A DNA stretch of 62,416 bases from Streptomyces abikoensis (GTDB taxonomy: Bacteria > Actinomycetota > Actinomycetes > Streptomycetales > Streptomycetaceae). Where the stretch lies: contig NZ_BMRT01000016.1 of NCBI RefSeq assembly GCF_014648775.1, forward strand, positions 1-62,416, given 5' to 3'. Of the stretch, positions 1 to 7,848 are shown in pieces. The position numbers were made by a program, and so were the translations under genes. How positions within the stretch are numbered: position 1 is the stretch's first letter; every line of letters begins with the position of its first letter. The notes beneath the pieces are model-generated. The model was not told the DNA's origin. It saw only the letters and a list, made by a program, of their open reading frames with translations, and ran no database searches.

Positions 1-24
1 CCTGTCGGGTAACAACCCGACAGG
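1..24. terminator. Perfect hairpin at left edge
   Basis: A 10-bp inverted repeat (CCTGTCGGGT / ACCCGACAGG) with a 4-base loop lies just past the stop of the slipin gene on the minus strand. It could terminate that gene or a gene beyond the window edge. There is no T-rich tail on either side in view. Confidence 0.55.
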
Positions 25-89
25 GCGAAGTGATCAAACCCCGAATTCGCCAACGGCATCCCAGGGGTCCGGGGGCGGAGTCTCCGGGA

Positions 90-950
90 CTACGCGTGTC
101 CGATACCGGCCTCCCCGTCACCGGTATCCGGAACGGCGGGCGGCACGTCCGGCGTACCCGAAGCTTCCGGAGCCTCCGGCTCCGCAGGCGCCCCCGCCCG
201 TTCCAGGAACCGCAGCAACTCCACCGGGAACGGCAGCACGAGCGTGGAGTTCTTCTCCGCCGCCACCGCCACGATCGTCTGGAGCAGCCGGAGTTGCAGC
301 GCGGCGGGCTGCGCCGCCATCGTGCCCGCCGCCTCCGCGAGCTTCTTCGACGCCAGCAGCTCCGCGTCCGCGTTGATCACCCGGGCCCGGCGCTCGCGCT
401 CGGCCTCCGCCTGGCGCGACATCGAGCGCTTCATCGTCTCCGGCAGCGAGACGTCCTTGATCTCGACCCGGTCGATCTGCACGCCCCAGCCGATGGCCGG
501 GCTGTCGAGCATCAGCTCCAGCCCCTGGTTGAGCTTCTCCCGGTTGGAGAGCAGATCGTCCAGATCGCTCTTGCCGATGATCGAGCGCAGCGAGGTCTGG
601 GCCATCTGCGAGACGGCGAAGCGGTAGTCCTCGACCGCGATCACGGCCTCGGCGGGGTTGACGACCTTGAAGTAGACGACCGCGTCCACCCGGACGGTGA
701 CGTTGTCGCGGGTGATGCCCTCCTGGGCCGGGACGGGCATCGTGACGATCTGCATGTTCACCTTGCGCAGCCGGTCGACACCCGGAACGATCATGGTGTA
801 TCCCGGCTGCCGGATGTTCGGCAGCAGCCGCCCCAGCCGCAGCACCACACCGCGCTCGTACTGCTTGACCACCCGGGACGCCGCGGCCAGGTACACCGCC
901 CCGGCCGACCCGGCGGCCACCGCCGCCGCCACGAGGTCTTCGAGCATCAT
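90..950 (-). CDS. Slipin / SPFH (band 7) domain protein
   Basis: This 286-residue protein begins with one hydrophobic segment (about residues 5-25), followed by an SPFH domain (RVVKQYERGVVLRLGR, then PGYTMIVPGVDRLRKV) and a charged helical stretch (RQAEAERERRARVINADAE) typical of stomatin/slipin proteins. Such proteins sit in the membrane, oligomerise through the helical part and organise membrane microdomains; many bacterial members are partnered with an NfeD protein, but none is visible here. The C-terminal 35 residues are Pro/Ala/Glu-rich and probably disordered. The start has two consecutive ATGs behind a GGGGGTC ribosome site. The family call is firm; the cellular role is not known from sequence. 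Confidence 0.9.
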   Translation of the reverse strand: MMLEDLVAAAVAAGSAGAVYLAAASRVVKQYERGVVLRLGRLLPNIRQPGYTMIVPGVDRLRKVNMQIVTMPVPAQEGITRDNVTVRVDAVVYFKVVNPAEAVIAVEDYRFAVSQMAQTSLRSIIGKSDLDDLLSNREKLNQGLELMLDSPAIGWGVQIDRVEIKDVSLPETMKRSMSRQAEAERERRARVINADAELLASKKLAEAAGTMAAQPAALQLRLLQTIVAVAAEKNSTLVLPFPVELLRFLERAGAPAEPEAPEASGTPDVPPAVPDTGDGEAGIGHA

Positions 951-1011
951 GACCCCCTGCCGTTACCGTCGGGTGATACATCTCCACGGTATGCCCGCGC
1001 CAGGGTGTGGT

Positions 1012-1043
1012 CGAGCCCCCGGCCCAGGGGGGCCGGGGGCTCG
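1012..1043. terminator. Strong GC hairpin downstream of the protease gene
   Basis: A perfect 14-bp stem (CGAGCCCCCGGCCC with its complement) closes an AGGG loop. It lies about 80 bases beyond the stop of the minus-strand protease gene and before the slipin start, so it most likely terminates the protease transcript. There is no T tract, which is common for Streptomyces terminators. Confidence 0.7.
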
Positions 1044-1121
1044 TGTGCTGCTGGCCGCAGGCGTGGGGAAGGGCGGAGCGCGCTCGCGGTCAGGCGCCTG
1101 GAGGAGTGCCGGGCGGACGGG

Positions 1122-2051
1122 TCAGAAGACGCTCACCCCGTAGGCGGCGAGCGCCTTGGTGACCGGCTGGAAGAAGGTCGTGCCGCCGGAGGAGCAGTTG
1201 CCGCTGCCACCGGAGGTGAGGCCGAGGGCGGTGGAGCCGGCGAAGAGCGCGCCGCCGCTGTCGCCCGGCTCCGCGCAGACATTGGTCTTGATCAGGCCGC
1301 GGACGACCTGGCCGTTGCCGTAGTTGACCGTGGCGTTCAGGCCGGTGACGGTGCCGCCGTGGACCCCGGTCGTGGAGCCGCTGCGCTGGACGCGCTGGCC
1401 GACGGTGGCGTTGCCGGCGGTGGTGATGCGCTGCGATCCGCCGTTGTAGAGGTCGACCGCGCCGGGGTGCGGGATCGAGCCGTTGGCGTACTGGACGATG
1501 CCGTAGTCGTTGCCCGGGAAGCTGGTGCCGGTGGTGGGGCCGATGCTCGTGGTGTGGCTGGAGTTGGTGTAGTACTGCGGCTTGCCCTGGGTGCAGTGGC
1601 CGGCGGTCAGGAAGTAGTAGGTGTTGCCCTTGCGCACGTTGAAGCCGACGGAGCAGCGCCAGGTCGGCGCGTAGATCGCGTCGCCGCCGGCGAGCAGCTT
1701 CCGGAAGGTGCCGGGGGTGCGCTCGACGCGTATCGCGTCCGCGTCGTCCCCGGCCGAGCGTCTGATGCTCTCGATGGCCTCGTCGGAGACGGTGGAGTCG
1801 GCGGTGACCACGACGGATCCGGTGGCCCGGTCGACGACCCAGGCGGTACCGGGGACGTCGGCGGACTCCACGGCCGTGCTCAGCGAGGCCAGCCGGGCGG
1901 CGGACAAAGCGGACGTGGCGGCCTGGGCGCCGGGCTCGGCCCGGGCGACGCCGGTGACGAGGGCGGAGGCGGCCAGGAGTCCGGTCGTCACGGCCAGGAC
2001 CCTGCGGTGGCCGGTGGTGCCGCTGCGGGGGGTGGTGCGCTTGATCCTCAC
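1122..2051 (-). CDS. Streptogrisin B-like secreted serine protease precursor (S1E)
   Basis: A 309-residue chymotrypsin-fold protease precursor. A signal peptide (hydrophobic about residues 17-36, Ala-rich cleavage region near ARAEPGAQA) precedes a propeptide to about residue 121 and a mature domain beginning near AGGDAIYAP. The catalytic triad is His152 (TAGHC), Asp182 (NDYGIV) and Ser265 (GDSGG). Four cysteines (133, 153, 259, 286) match the two streptogrisin disulphides. The C-terminal half (GSGNCSSGGTTFFQPVT) is close to S. griseus protease B from memory. It should be secreted and self-processed. The GTG start at 2051 is chosen because GGGAGGA lies 7-8 bases upstream; the frame stays open further upstream but has no ribosome site and no coding character. 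A strong hairpin follows the stop. Confidence 0.95.
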   Translation of the reverse strand: MRIKRTTPRSGTTGHRRVLAVTTGLLAASALVTGVARAEPGAQAATSALSAARLASLSTAVESADVPGTAWVVDRATGSVVVTADSTVSDEAIESIRRSAGDDADAIRVERTPGTFRKLLAGGDAIYAPTWRCSVGFNVRKGNTYYFLTAGHCTQGKPQYYTNSSHTTSIGPTTGTSFPGNDYGIVQYANGSIPHPGAVDLYNGGSQRITTAGNATVGQRVQRSGSTTGVHGGTVTGLNATVNYGNGQVVRGLIKTNVCAEPGDSGGALFAGSTALGLTSGGSGNCSSGGTTFFQPVTKALAAYGVSVF

Positions 2052-2311
2052 GTTCTTCCTCCCGAGGGGGGTCGGGGGTCCACGTGGTGGGCGCGGACCC
2101 GTGAGGCGCAGCCAAAAAGGCACACCGGATTCCGCTTTCGCCGTGCCCCTGACAAGCGCTGTTCGGGAGTATTCGGGCCATCGGCGGCATGGCGCAAGGG
2201 CTCCTTTCGGACGCGCCCCCGCGCACCACGAAGCGCCCCGGCGGCTCTCCGGCCGCCGGGGTCCCCGCCCGGCCCTGCCCGAACATCGCTCTGAGCAGAC
2301 ACTGTGACGCG

Positions 2312-3095
2312 TCAGCGGGCGAGGAGGTTCCGCTCCCCCGCCGGGACGTCGAAGGGCAGCCGGTTGCCCGGCGGCGGGAAGGGGCAGATGAAGTGCTCGG
2401 CGAAGGCGCACGGCGGCAGCAGCGCCCGGTTGAAGTCGACGGTCAGCCGCCCCTCGGCGTCCGGCACCCCGGGCTTGAGGAAACGGAAGCGATAGCTGGA
2501 GACGCCGCTGGTGCCGTCGGCGATGACGGCCCACAGCGAGCCGTCGGCCTCCGCCGAGACCCGCAGCGCGTACTCCTCCCCGTCCTTGACGAAGGCCAGT
2601 TCACCCGCGACGCCCAGGCCGCGCGTCCGCCCGTCGGCGTTCTCCACCGCGACCGTCCGGTCACGGTCGTACGGACGGAACACCCCGGGCAGCACCCAGC
2701 TCGCGTCGTACGCGAAGGCGTCGATCCCGGCGGCCCGGGGCGGCCGGGTCGAACACCCGGACCGCCCACTGCCCTTCGCGGCACAGGACGAGCAGCTTCC
2801 GCTCCCCGTGCGCGACCCGGGCCGAGCCCGGCCCGGCGTCGGCGGTGAGCGTCGTGGCGCCCTCGAACGGCCGCCCGTCCAGGGTGAGCCCGTCGCCGGC
2901 GGAAGCGGTCAGCAGGACCCCGGCGCCGTCCGGGGCCTCGGTCCAGCGCCCGGGAGTGTCCGGGATTCGCCCCTCCGGAAGCTCGGACAGCCAGTGCGTG
3001 CCCGTCAGGGCGAGCGGGCCGTAGGGGGCCGAGGCCGCCTCGGCGCGCTCCTCGCGCCACTCTTTCCACCGCTGTCGCGCGTCACTCGTGCTCAT
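2312..3095 (-). pseudogene. DUF1684 protein, interrupted by a single-base frameshift
   Basis: Read from ATG at 3095, one frame gives the first half of a DUF1684 protein (RQRWKEWREERAEAAS through VRVFDPAAPG). It then runs out of frame, while the second half (AFAYDASWVLPGVF through the family C-terminus CAFAEHFICPFPPPGNRLPF) continues in another frame. Removing one base from the GGGG run at 2737-2740 joins them smoothly as FDPAARAAGIDAFAYDA, giving about 260 residues, the expected family length. The function of DUF1684 is unknown. It sits just downstream of two flavin monooxygenase genes on the same strand, suggesting one operon. The lesion is either a sequencing or assembly error in the homopolymer or a genuine recent inactivation. 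Confidence 0.8.
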
Positions 3096-3100
3096 GGCGG

Positions 3101-4414
3101 TCAACCCTTCCATACGGGCAGCGGCAGCCCTAGGTGGTCCCGGAGTGTCGACCCCGAGTGCTCCGCACGGAACGCGCCACGCTCCTGGAGCAGGGGGACG
3201 ACCCGCTCGACGAAGTCGTCGAGCCCGCCGGGGGTGAGATGGGGGACGAGGATGAAGCCGTCCGCGGCCTCCTCGGTGACGAACTCGTCCATTCGCGCGG
3301 CCACTTGGCGCGGGGTGCCGATGAAGGACTGCCGCCCGGTCGCCTCGATCACGGTCTGCCGGATGGACAGGCCCTTGGCCTCCGACAGGGCGCGCCACTT
3401 GGCGGCGACGGCGAACGGATCGCCCAGCGGCACCCGGCCCTGGGTCAGCCGCCCCTCCGGGTCGGGGTCGACGTCGGGCAGCGGCCCGTCGGGGTCGTAG
3501 GCCGACAGGTCCCGGCCCCAGACCTGTTCCAGGGTGAGGATCGCGGTCTGCGGGGAGACCTGCTGTTCGCGGATGACGTCCGCTTTCTCCTGCGCCTCGG
3601 CGGCGGTGTCGCCCAGCACGAAGGTGACCCCGGGCATGATCTTCAGCTCCTCGGGCCGCCGCCCGTACGCCGCCAGCCGCCCCTTGACGTCGGCGTAGAA
3701 GGCGCGGCCCGCCTCCAGGGTGCCGTGCCGGGTGAAGACGACGTCGGCGGCGGACGCAGCGAACTCCCGGCCCTCCTCGGAGTCCCCCGCCTGGATCACC
3801 ACGGGGTGGCCCTGCGGACTGCGGGGCACGTCGAAGGTCCCCGAGACGGAGAAGTGCCGCCCTCGGTGGACGAAGGGGCGGGGGGTGCCGTCCGCCCCCG
3901 ACGAATGTGGCAGCCAGGAGTCCCACAGCTCGCGGGCCGTGGCGACGAACTCGGCGGCCCGGGTGTAGCGGTCGGCCCGGTCGAGGTAGCCGCCGCGCCG
4001 GAAGTTCTCGCCGGTGAAGGCGTCGGAGGAGGTGACGACGTTCCAGGCCGCGCGCCCGCCGCTGAGGTGGTCGAGGGAGGCGAGGCGCCGGGCGAGCTCG
4101 TAGGGCTCGTTGAAGGTGGCGTTGACGGTGGCGGCGAGGCCCAGCCGCTCGGTGACGGCGGCCAGCGCGTTCAGCACGGTGACCGACTCGGGCCGGCCGA
4201 CGACGTCCAGGTCGTGCAGCCGCCCCTTGTGCTCGCGCAGCCGCAGCCCCTCGGCGAGGAAGAAGAAGTCGAAGAGCCCGCGCTCGGCGACGCGCGCGAG
4301 GTGCTCGAAGGAGGAGAAGTCGATCTGGCTCCCGGCGCGCGGATCGGCCCAGACGGTGGTGTTGTTGACGCCGGGGAAGTGCGCGGCGAGGTGCATCCGC
4401 TTGCGGGTGGTCAT
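3101..4414 (-). CDS. NtaA/DmoA-type FMN-dependent monooxygenase (LLM class)
   Basis: This 437-residue protein has the bacterial-luciferase-like fold of the nitrilotriacetate/dimethyl-sulfide/alkanesulfonate monooxygenase group: HFPGVNNTTVWADP near the N-terminus, FDFFFLAEGLRL, LSGGRAAWNVVTS at the flavin site, and a C-terminal LVPHLTPGGLDDFVERVVP with EHSGSTLRDHLGL. Family members use FMNH2 from a partner reductase to oxygenate sulfur- or nitrogen-containing small molecules. The substrate cannot be read from sequence. The ATG start overlaps the stop of the upstream monooxygenase gene by 4 bases (ATGA), so the two are translationally coupled. No flavin reductase is encoded nearby. Confidence 0.9.
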   Translation of the reverse strand: MTTRKRMHLAAHFPGVNNTTVWADPRAGSQIDFSSFEHLARVAERGLFDFFFLAEGLRLREHKGRLHDLDVVGRPESVTVLNALAAVTERLGLAATVNATFNEPYELARRLASLDHLSGGRAAWNVVTSSDAFTGENFRRGGYLDRADRYTRAAEFVATARELWDSWLPHSSGADGTPRPFVHRGRHFSVSGTFDVPRSPQGHPVVIQAGDSEEGREFAASAADVVFTRHGTLEAGRAFYADVKGRLAAYGRRPEELKIMPGVTFVLGDTAAEAQEKADVIREQQVSPQTAILTLEQVWGRDLSAYDPDGPLPDVDPDPEGRLTQGRVPLGDPFAVAAKWRALSEAKGLSIRQTVIEATGRQSFIGTPRQVAARMDEFVTEEAADGFILVPHLTPGGLDDFVERVVPLLQERGAFRAEHSGSTLRDHLGLPLPVWKG

Positions 4415-5475
4415 GCGGTCTCCCTGACGGTGGTCTCCCGGACGGTGGCGTAGCGGTTGGCGGGGCGGGCGAGACAGAGGTGCTCGCGGAGGGTGGAGCC
4501 GGGGTAGAAGCCGCGCAGCAGGCCCCGGTGCTGGAGGACGGGCACGGTGCCGTCGACGAGCAGGGCGAGGTCCCGGTCGGGGTCCTGCGGGCGGAAGTGG
4601 AAGCCGTCGGCGACGCCGTCGGTGTACCAGCGGTCGACGAGGTCGGCGAGCGCGACCGCGTCGGCGGCCGCGTGGAGCGCGACCGGCAGCGAGGCGAGCA
4701 CGACGAGCCGGCCGCCGTGGCCGCCGGGGTCGCGGCCGTGGGCCCGGGCGCGTTGCCGTAAGTCGCCGCGCGCGGCGCGGACGGCGTGCGCGGCCCGGGG
4801 GTCGTCCGGGTTCCCGACGCGGACGTAGGCGACGTCCGCGTGGCGGGCGGCGGTGGCCTGGGCGGCCGGTGCGGTGGCGTCGACGGCGACCACGGGCCGG
4901 CCCTGCGGCGGGCGGGGCACGATGGAGGGGCCGCGCACGCTGAAGCCGGGGCCCTCGAAGTCGACGTGGTGGAGCTTGTCGCGGTCGACGAACCGCCCGG
5001 AGGCGACGTCCCGGATCTCGGCGTCGTCCTCCCAGCTGTCCCACAGCCGGGCGACGACGTCGGCGACGGCCTCGGCCTCCCGCCAGGCGGCCCAGGCGTC
5101 CGGCGCCTCGCGCCGCCCGAAGACCGCCGCCTCGCGGTCGTCCGTGGACACCTCGACGGTCCACCCGGCGCGGCCCCGGCTCGCCCAGTCGAGGGTGGCC
5201 AGGGCGGAGGAGACGTGGAACGGCTCGGTGTGGGTGGTGGTGACGGTGGGCACGAGCCCGATCCGCTCCGTGGCGGGCGCGACCCGGGCGAGCACGGCGA
5301 GCGCGTCGAGCCGCCCCCGCCCCCGCCGGGGCGGCCCGAACGAGTCGCCGAGCGTGACGAAGTCGAACCGCCCCCGCTCGGCGAGCCGGGCGGCCTCGAC
5401 GTAGGGCTCGGCGGCGTAGGTCCCGGGCCGGTCGAGAGCGACGGAGAGATGAAGCGGACGAGTAGGTTCAGGCAT
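4411..5475 (-). CDS. LLM-class flavin-dependent oxidoreductase
   Basis: A 354-residue luciferase-fold protein (FDFVTLGDSFGPP near residue 40, ASRGRAGWTVEVST at the flavin region, C-terminal FYPGSTLREHLCLARPANR). It is shorter than its downstream neighbour and shares the closing GSTLREHL motif, so the pair look like diverged paralogues that may act as a heteromer or on related substrates. The ATG at 5475 is preceded by GGGAG (GAGGGAGATCCCC). The stop overlaps the next start as ATGA. The C-terminus carries a short Thr-Val-Arg-Glu-Thr repeat. Substrate unknown. Confidence 0.88.
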   Translation of the reverse strand: MPEPTRPLHLSVALDRPGTYAAEPYVEAARLAERGRFDFVTLGDSFGPPRRGRGRLDALAVLARVAPATERIGLVPTVTTTHTEPFHVSSALATLDWASRGRAGWTVEVSTDDREAAVFGRREAPDAWAAWREAEAVADVVARLWDSWEDDAEIRDVASGRFVDRDKLHHVDFEGPGFSVRGPSIVPRPPQGRPVVAVDATAPAAQATAARHADVAYVRVGNPDDPRAAHAVRAARGDLRQRARAHGRDPGGHGGRLVVLASLPVALHAAADAVALADLVDRWYTDGVADGFHFRPQDPDRDLALLVDGTVPVLQHRGLLRGFYPGSTLREHLCLARPANRYATVRETTVRETA

Positions 5476-5559
5476 GGGGATCTCCCTCAGAGGTTGTGGG
5501 CAGTCGTGCCGCAAGGGCGGCACAGGTGGGCACAACCGGCCCGCGGCCGCGAACCGGCC

Positions 5560-7422
5560 TCAGCGCACACCGGCGCACAGCGCAAGAAGCGCCCGCGCAG
5601 CGGCATCGTTCTGCCGAAAGGCAGGCGCGTTGGTCCCGGGCCGAGCGAACGCACCGGACGACCGCGCGTCCGTATGCGGCCCGAGCGCGAACCGCCGAGG
5701 ATGCGGCACCCCGTCGGTCCCGAGGACCCGCCCGTCCTCGGGGTGGACGGCGAGCAGCCCGGCGGGCGTGACGCGCACCTCTCGCCGCAGCTCCCGCAGC
5801 AGCGGGTCGCGCGACCGGTCGACGGACGGCTCGGGCAACCGCGCCTCCACCAGCGCCCGCGCCTCGACGCCGAGGCCCGGCGCGCTGACGCTCCGCGCCC
5901 GGAACACCCCGCGTTCCGCGTCCGTCTCGTAGGCCGTGTCGGCGCCGAGGAACCGGACGACGCCCGCGCGGGAGAGCGCGAGCAGTTGCCGCAGCCGGGG
6001 GCCGGGCGGCCCGGAGGCGAGGTAGCTGAAGAAGCCGTGCCACTCCGTGCCGATGTCGCCGAGCGCGGCGAGCTGCCCGTAGACGGAGAGCAGCCCGAGG
6101 AAGACGGCGAGGTCCGGGCTGTGGCAGGGGTTGTGGCGGCGGGCGAGGTCGGCCTCGATGTGGGCACGCAGGCCCTCCTGGAGGGCCTCCCCGTCGGGGA
6201 AGCGCAGCCCGGCGAGCGGGCGGTCGAGCGCCTCCAGGTCGAGCCGGTCGGCGGGGTCGGGCACCGACGCGGAGACCAGCGCGTCGAGTTCGGCGCTGCC
6301 GGGTGCGCAGACGGCGTACTTCTCCTCGAAGACCTGCCAGTCGACTGCCGTCCGCGCCGGGTGGGCGGTGAACAGCCGGTGGTAGTGGGCGAAGCCGAGT
6401 TCCTTCTCCACCAGCGGCCGGATGTCGCGGTGGTAGTCGAGCCGGCCGGGGCGGGCGCGCAGCTCCTGGATCTCGGCGGGGCCCAGGAAGCGCGGCAGCG
6501 GGGGCGGTTCGCCGTGCCAGCCGTAGCTCAGCTTGGCGCGGTAGGGGACGCCGCGCCGGGATCCGACGTGGAGGACGGGCTCGCGCCCGGAGGGGTGGTA
6601 GGTGAGCGCGCCCTTGGCGTCGGTGGTGAACCGGCCTCCTCTGCCCTCGGTCAGCAGGGCCATGAGGTCGACGAAGGCGAGGCCGAAGCCGCGGACGAGG
6701 ACGGGCTCGCCGGGGCGCAGGGCGTCCAGGTCGCTGTCGGCGGTGAACTCGGGCGGCAGGTAGGTCAGTCCGTGGTCGGTGGCGAAGGAGGCGAGGGCCC
6801 GCTCGCCGGGGCCGGGGTCGGCGTCGAGGTGGCCGAGGGCGAGGACGACGGCGTCGGCGAGGAGCGGCTGTCCCCGGCCCTCCAGCCACACCCGTTGCCG
6901 GCCGTCGCGGGGCCCGGAGAGCCGTACGGCCCGGCGGCGGTGCTCGTGGACGGTGATCCCGGCGGGCAGGGTGGCGACCGCGCGGTCGTACACCCAGGAC
7001 AGATAGGCGCTCTGGAGCCGTCGGCCGGCGAAGCTCCGGGGCGTCAGCTCCCGGGCCTCGGCGGCCGTTCCGGGATCGAGGTGGATCGTTTCGGCACCGT
7101 CGCGGACGCGGGCCGCCCACTCGGCGAGCGAGGGGCCGTGGCGGACCGGGCCGGCGCATTCGACGGAGTCGTCGGTGTACATCGTGACGTCCTCGGCCAT
7201 GGAGTTCATCCACAGCAGCGGGGACTGGTCGTGCCGCCAGACCCGGCCGCCGCCCGGTGGGTGGGGGTCGACGAGGTGGAGGTCGAGGCGGGCGCCCGCG
7301 AGGAGTTCGGGGGCGTTGGCGGCGATGCGCTCGACCAGGCCGGTGCCACGCGGGCCCGCGCCGACGACGACGAGGGAGGGGGCGGGACGCGGGTGGGACG
7401 GGGGGCGCGGGTGCGCGGGCAT
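5560..7422 (-). CDS. FAD/NAD(P)-binding protein (lysine/ornithine monooxygenase-like superfamily)
   Basis: A 620-residue protein with an N-terminal Rossmann motif (LVVVGAGPRGTGLVERI), a glycine-rich stretch after it (DPHPPGGGRVWR) and a second nucleotide-binding region (ADAVVLALGHLDADPG). It resembles the FAD-NAD(P)-binding (PF13454-type) proteins of actinobacteria, which are larger than classical N-hydroxylases; activity is unproven. It lies upstream of the two LLM monooxygenases on the same strand with an 84-base gap and may supply reduced flavin or act on the same pathway. The ATG at 7422 is chosen because GGAG stands 7 bases upstream; an in-frame start further upstream lacks a ribosome site. 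Confidence 0.85.
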   Translation of the reverse strand: MPAHPRPPSHPRPAPSLVVVGAGPRGTGLVERIAANAPELLAGARLDLHLVDPHPPGGGRVWRHDQSPLLWMNSMAEDVTMYTDDSVECAGPVRHGPSLAEWAARVRDGAETIHLDPGTAAEARELTPRSFAGRRLQSAYLSWVYDRAVATLPAGITVHEHRRRAVRLSGPRDGRQRVWLEGRGQPLLADAVVLALGHLDADPGPGERALASFATDHGLTYLPPEFTADSDLDALRPGEPVLVRGFGLAFVDLMALLTEGRGGRFTTDAKGALTYHPSGREPVLHVGSRRGVPYRAKLSYGWHGEPPPLPRFLGPAEIQELRARPGRLDYHRDIRPLVEKELGFAHYHRLFTAHPARTAVDWQVFEEKYAVCAPGSAELDALVSASVPDPADRLDLEALDRPLAGLRFPDGEALQEGLRAHIEADLARRHNPCHSPDLAVFLGLLSVYGQLAALGDIGTEWHGFFSYLASGPPGPRLRQLLALSRAGVVRFLGADTAYETDAERGVFRARSVSAPGLGVEARALVEARLPEPSVDRSRDPLLRELRREVRVTPAGLLAVHPEDGRVLGTDGVPHPRRFALGPHTDARSSGAFARPGTNAPAFRQNDAAARALLALCAGVR

Positions 7423-7504
7423 GCGAAGGCTCCGTGGATGCGGTGATCGAACACGGGATGGTGCCGCCTTCACCGGACGCGCCCCTCAGCACGGCCGGAC
7501 GTCG

Positions 7505-7535
7505 AGGCTAAGCCGGGGCCTCGGGGCGCTGTCAA
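7505..7535 (-). promoter_or_regulatory. Candidate promoter of the FAD-protein/LLM operon
   Basis: On the minus strand TTGACA (7530-7535) is followed after 19 bases by TAGCCT (7505-7510). Predicted transcription starts about 75 bases before the ATG at 7422. A short dyad TCAAC-TCG-GTTGA at 7575-7587 just upstream could be an operator. The spacer is slightly long, so this remains a prediction. Confidence 0.5.
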
Positions 7536-7823
7536 CCCTGTCCAGAACGGCGTCCACAGTGTGGGCAGCCCGTCTCAACTCGGTTGACGGGACAACCGGA
7601 TGGCTGTTCCACTTACGTCATGCGTCCTGGGCAGCGGCTCGTCACCCGCGACCACATCGACTTCGGCCGGGTGTGGTCCGCCTCCTGTACGAGCTGACCG
7701 CGCGTCCTCGTACCGCCGAGACACGACGCGCGCCGTGGCGCCCGCGCGCCCCGGCGCCCGCTGCCTTCACCAGCGCGGCAGTTCTGCCGCGCCCTCCCCT
7801 CGCACGTCCACGCACCGCCCCTT
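7536..7823. other. Non-coding stretch between convergently placed elements
   Basis: Apart from the small TCAAC/GTTGA dyad at 7575-7587, I see no gene in this stretch. Open frames here are GC-driven and have no ribosome sites or recognisable protein motifs. Confidence 0.5.
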
Positions 7824-7846
7824 CGCCCGGCCCTTCGGGCCGGGCG
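7824..7846. terminator. Terminator hairpin of the DUF5685 gene
   Basis: A 9-bp stem CGCCCGGCC / GGCCGGGCG with a CTTCG loop lies 3 bases past the stop codon of the minus-strand DUF5685 gene. Confidence 0.65.
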
Positions 7847-7848
7847 GT

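Noticed and set aside
1..29. tRNA end at the window edge
   Set aside because: The dyad is a simple hairpin without a T-loop (GTTCGA) or acceptor structure.
30..2294. Plus-strand frame of about 750 codons opposite slipin and protease
   Set aside because: No family motif or ribosome site; the minus strand encodes complete slipin and streptogrisin proteins.
2052..2534. N-terminal extension of the protease frame
   Set aside because: It lacks a signal peptide at its start and would bury the true signal peptide; the GTG at 2051 with a good ribosome site fits the family.
4786..7446. Long plus-strand frame over the monooxygenase/FAD region
   Set aside because: Composition is Gly/Asp/Val-rich shadow coding; the minus-strand genes have clear family motifs.
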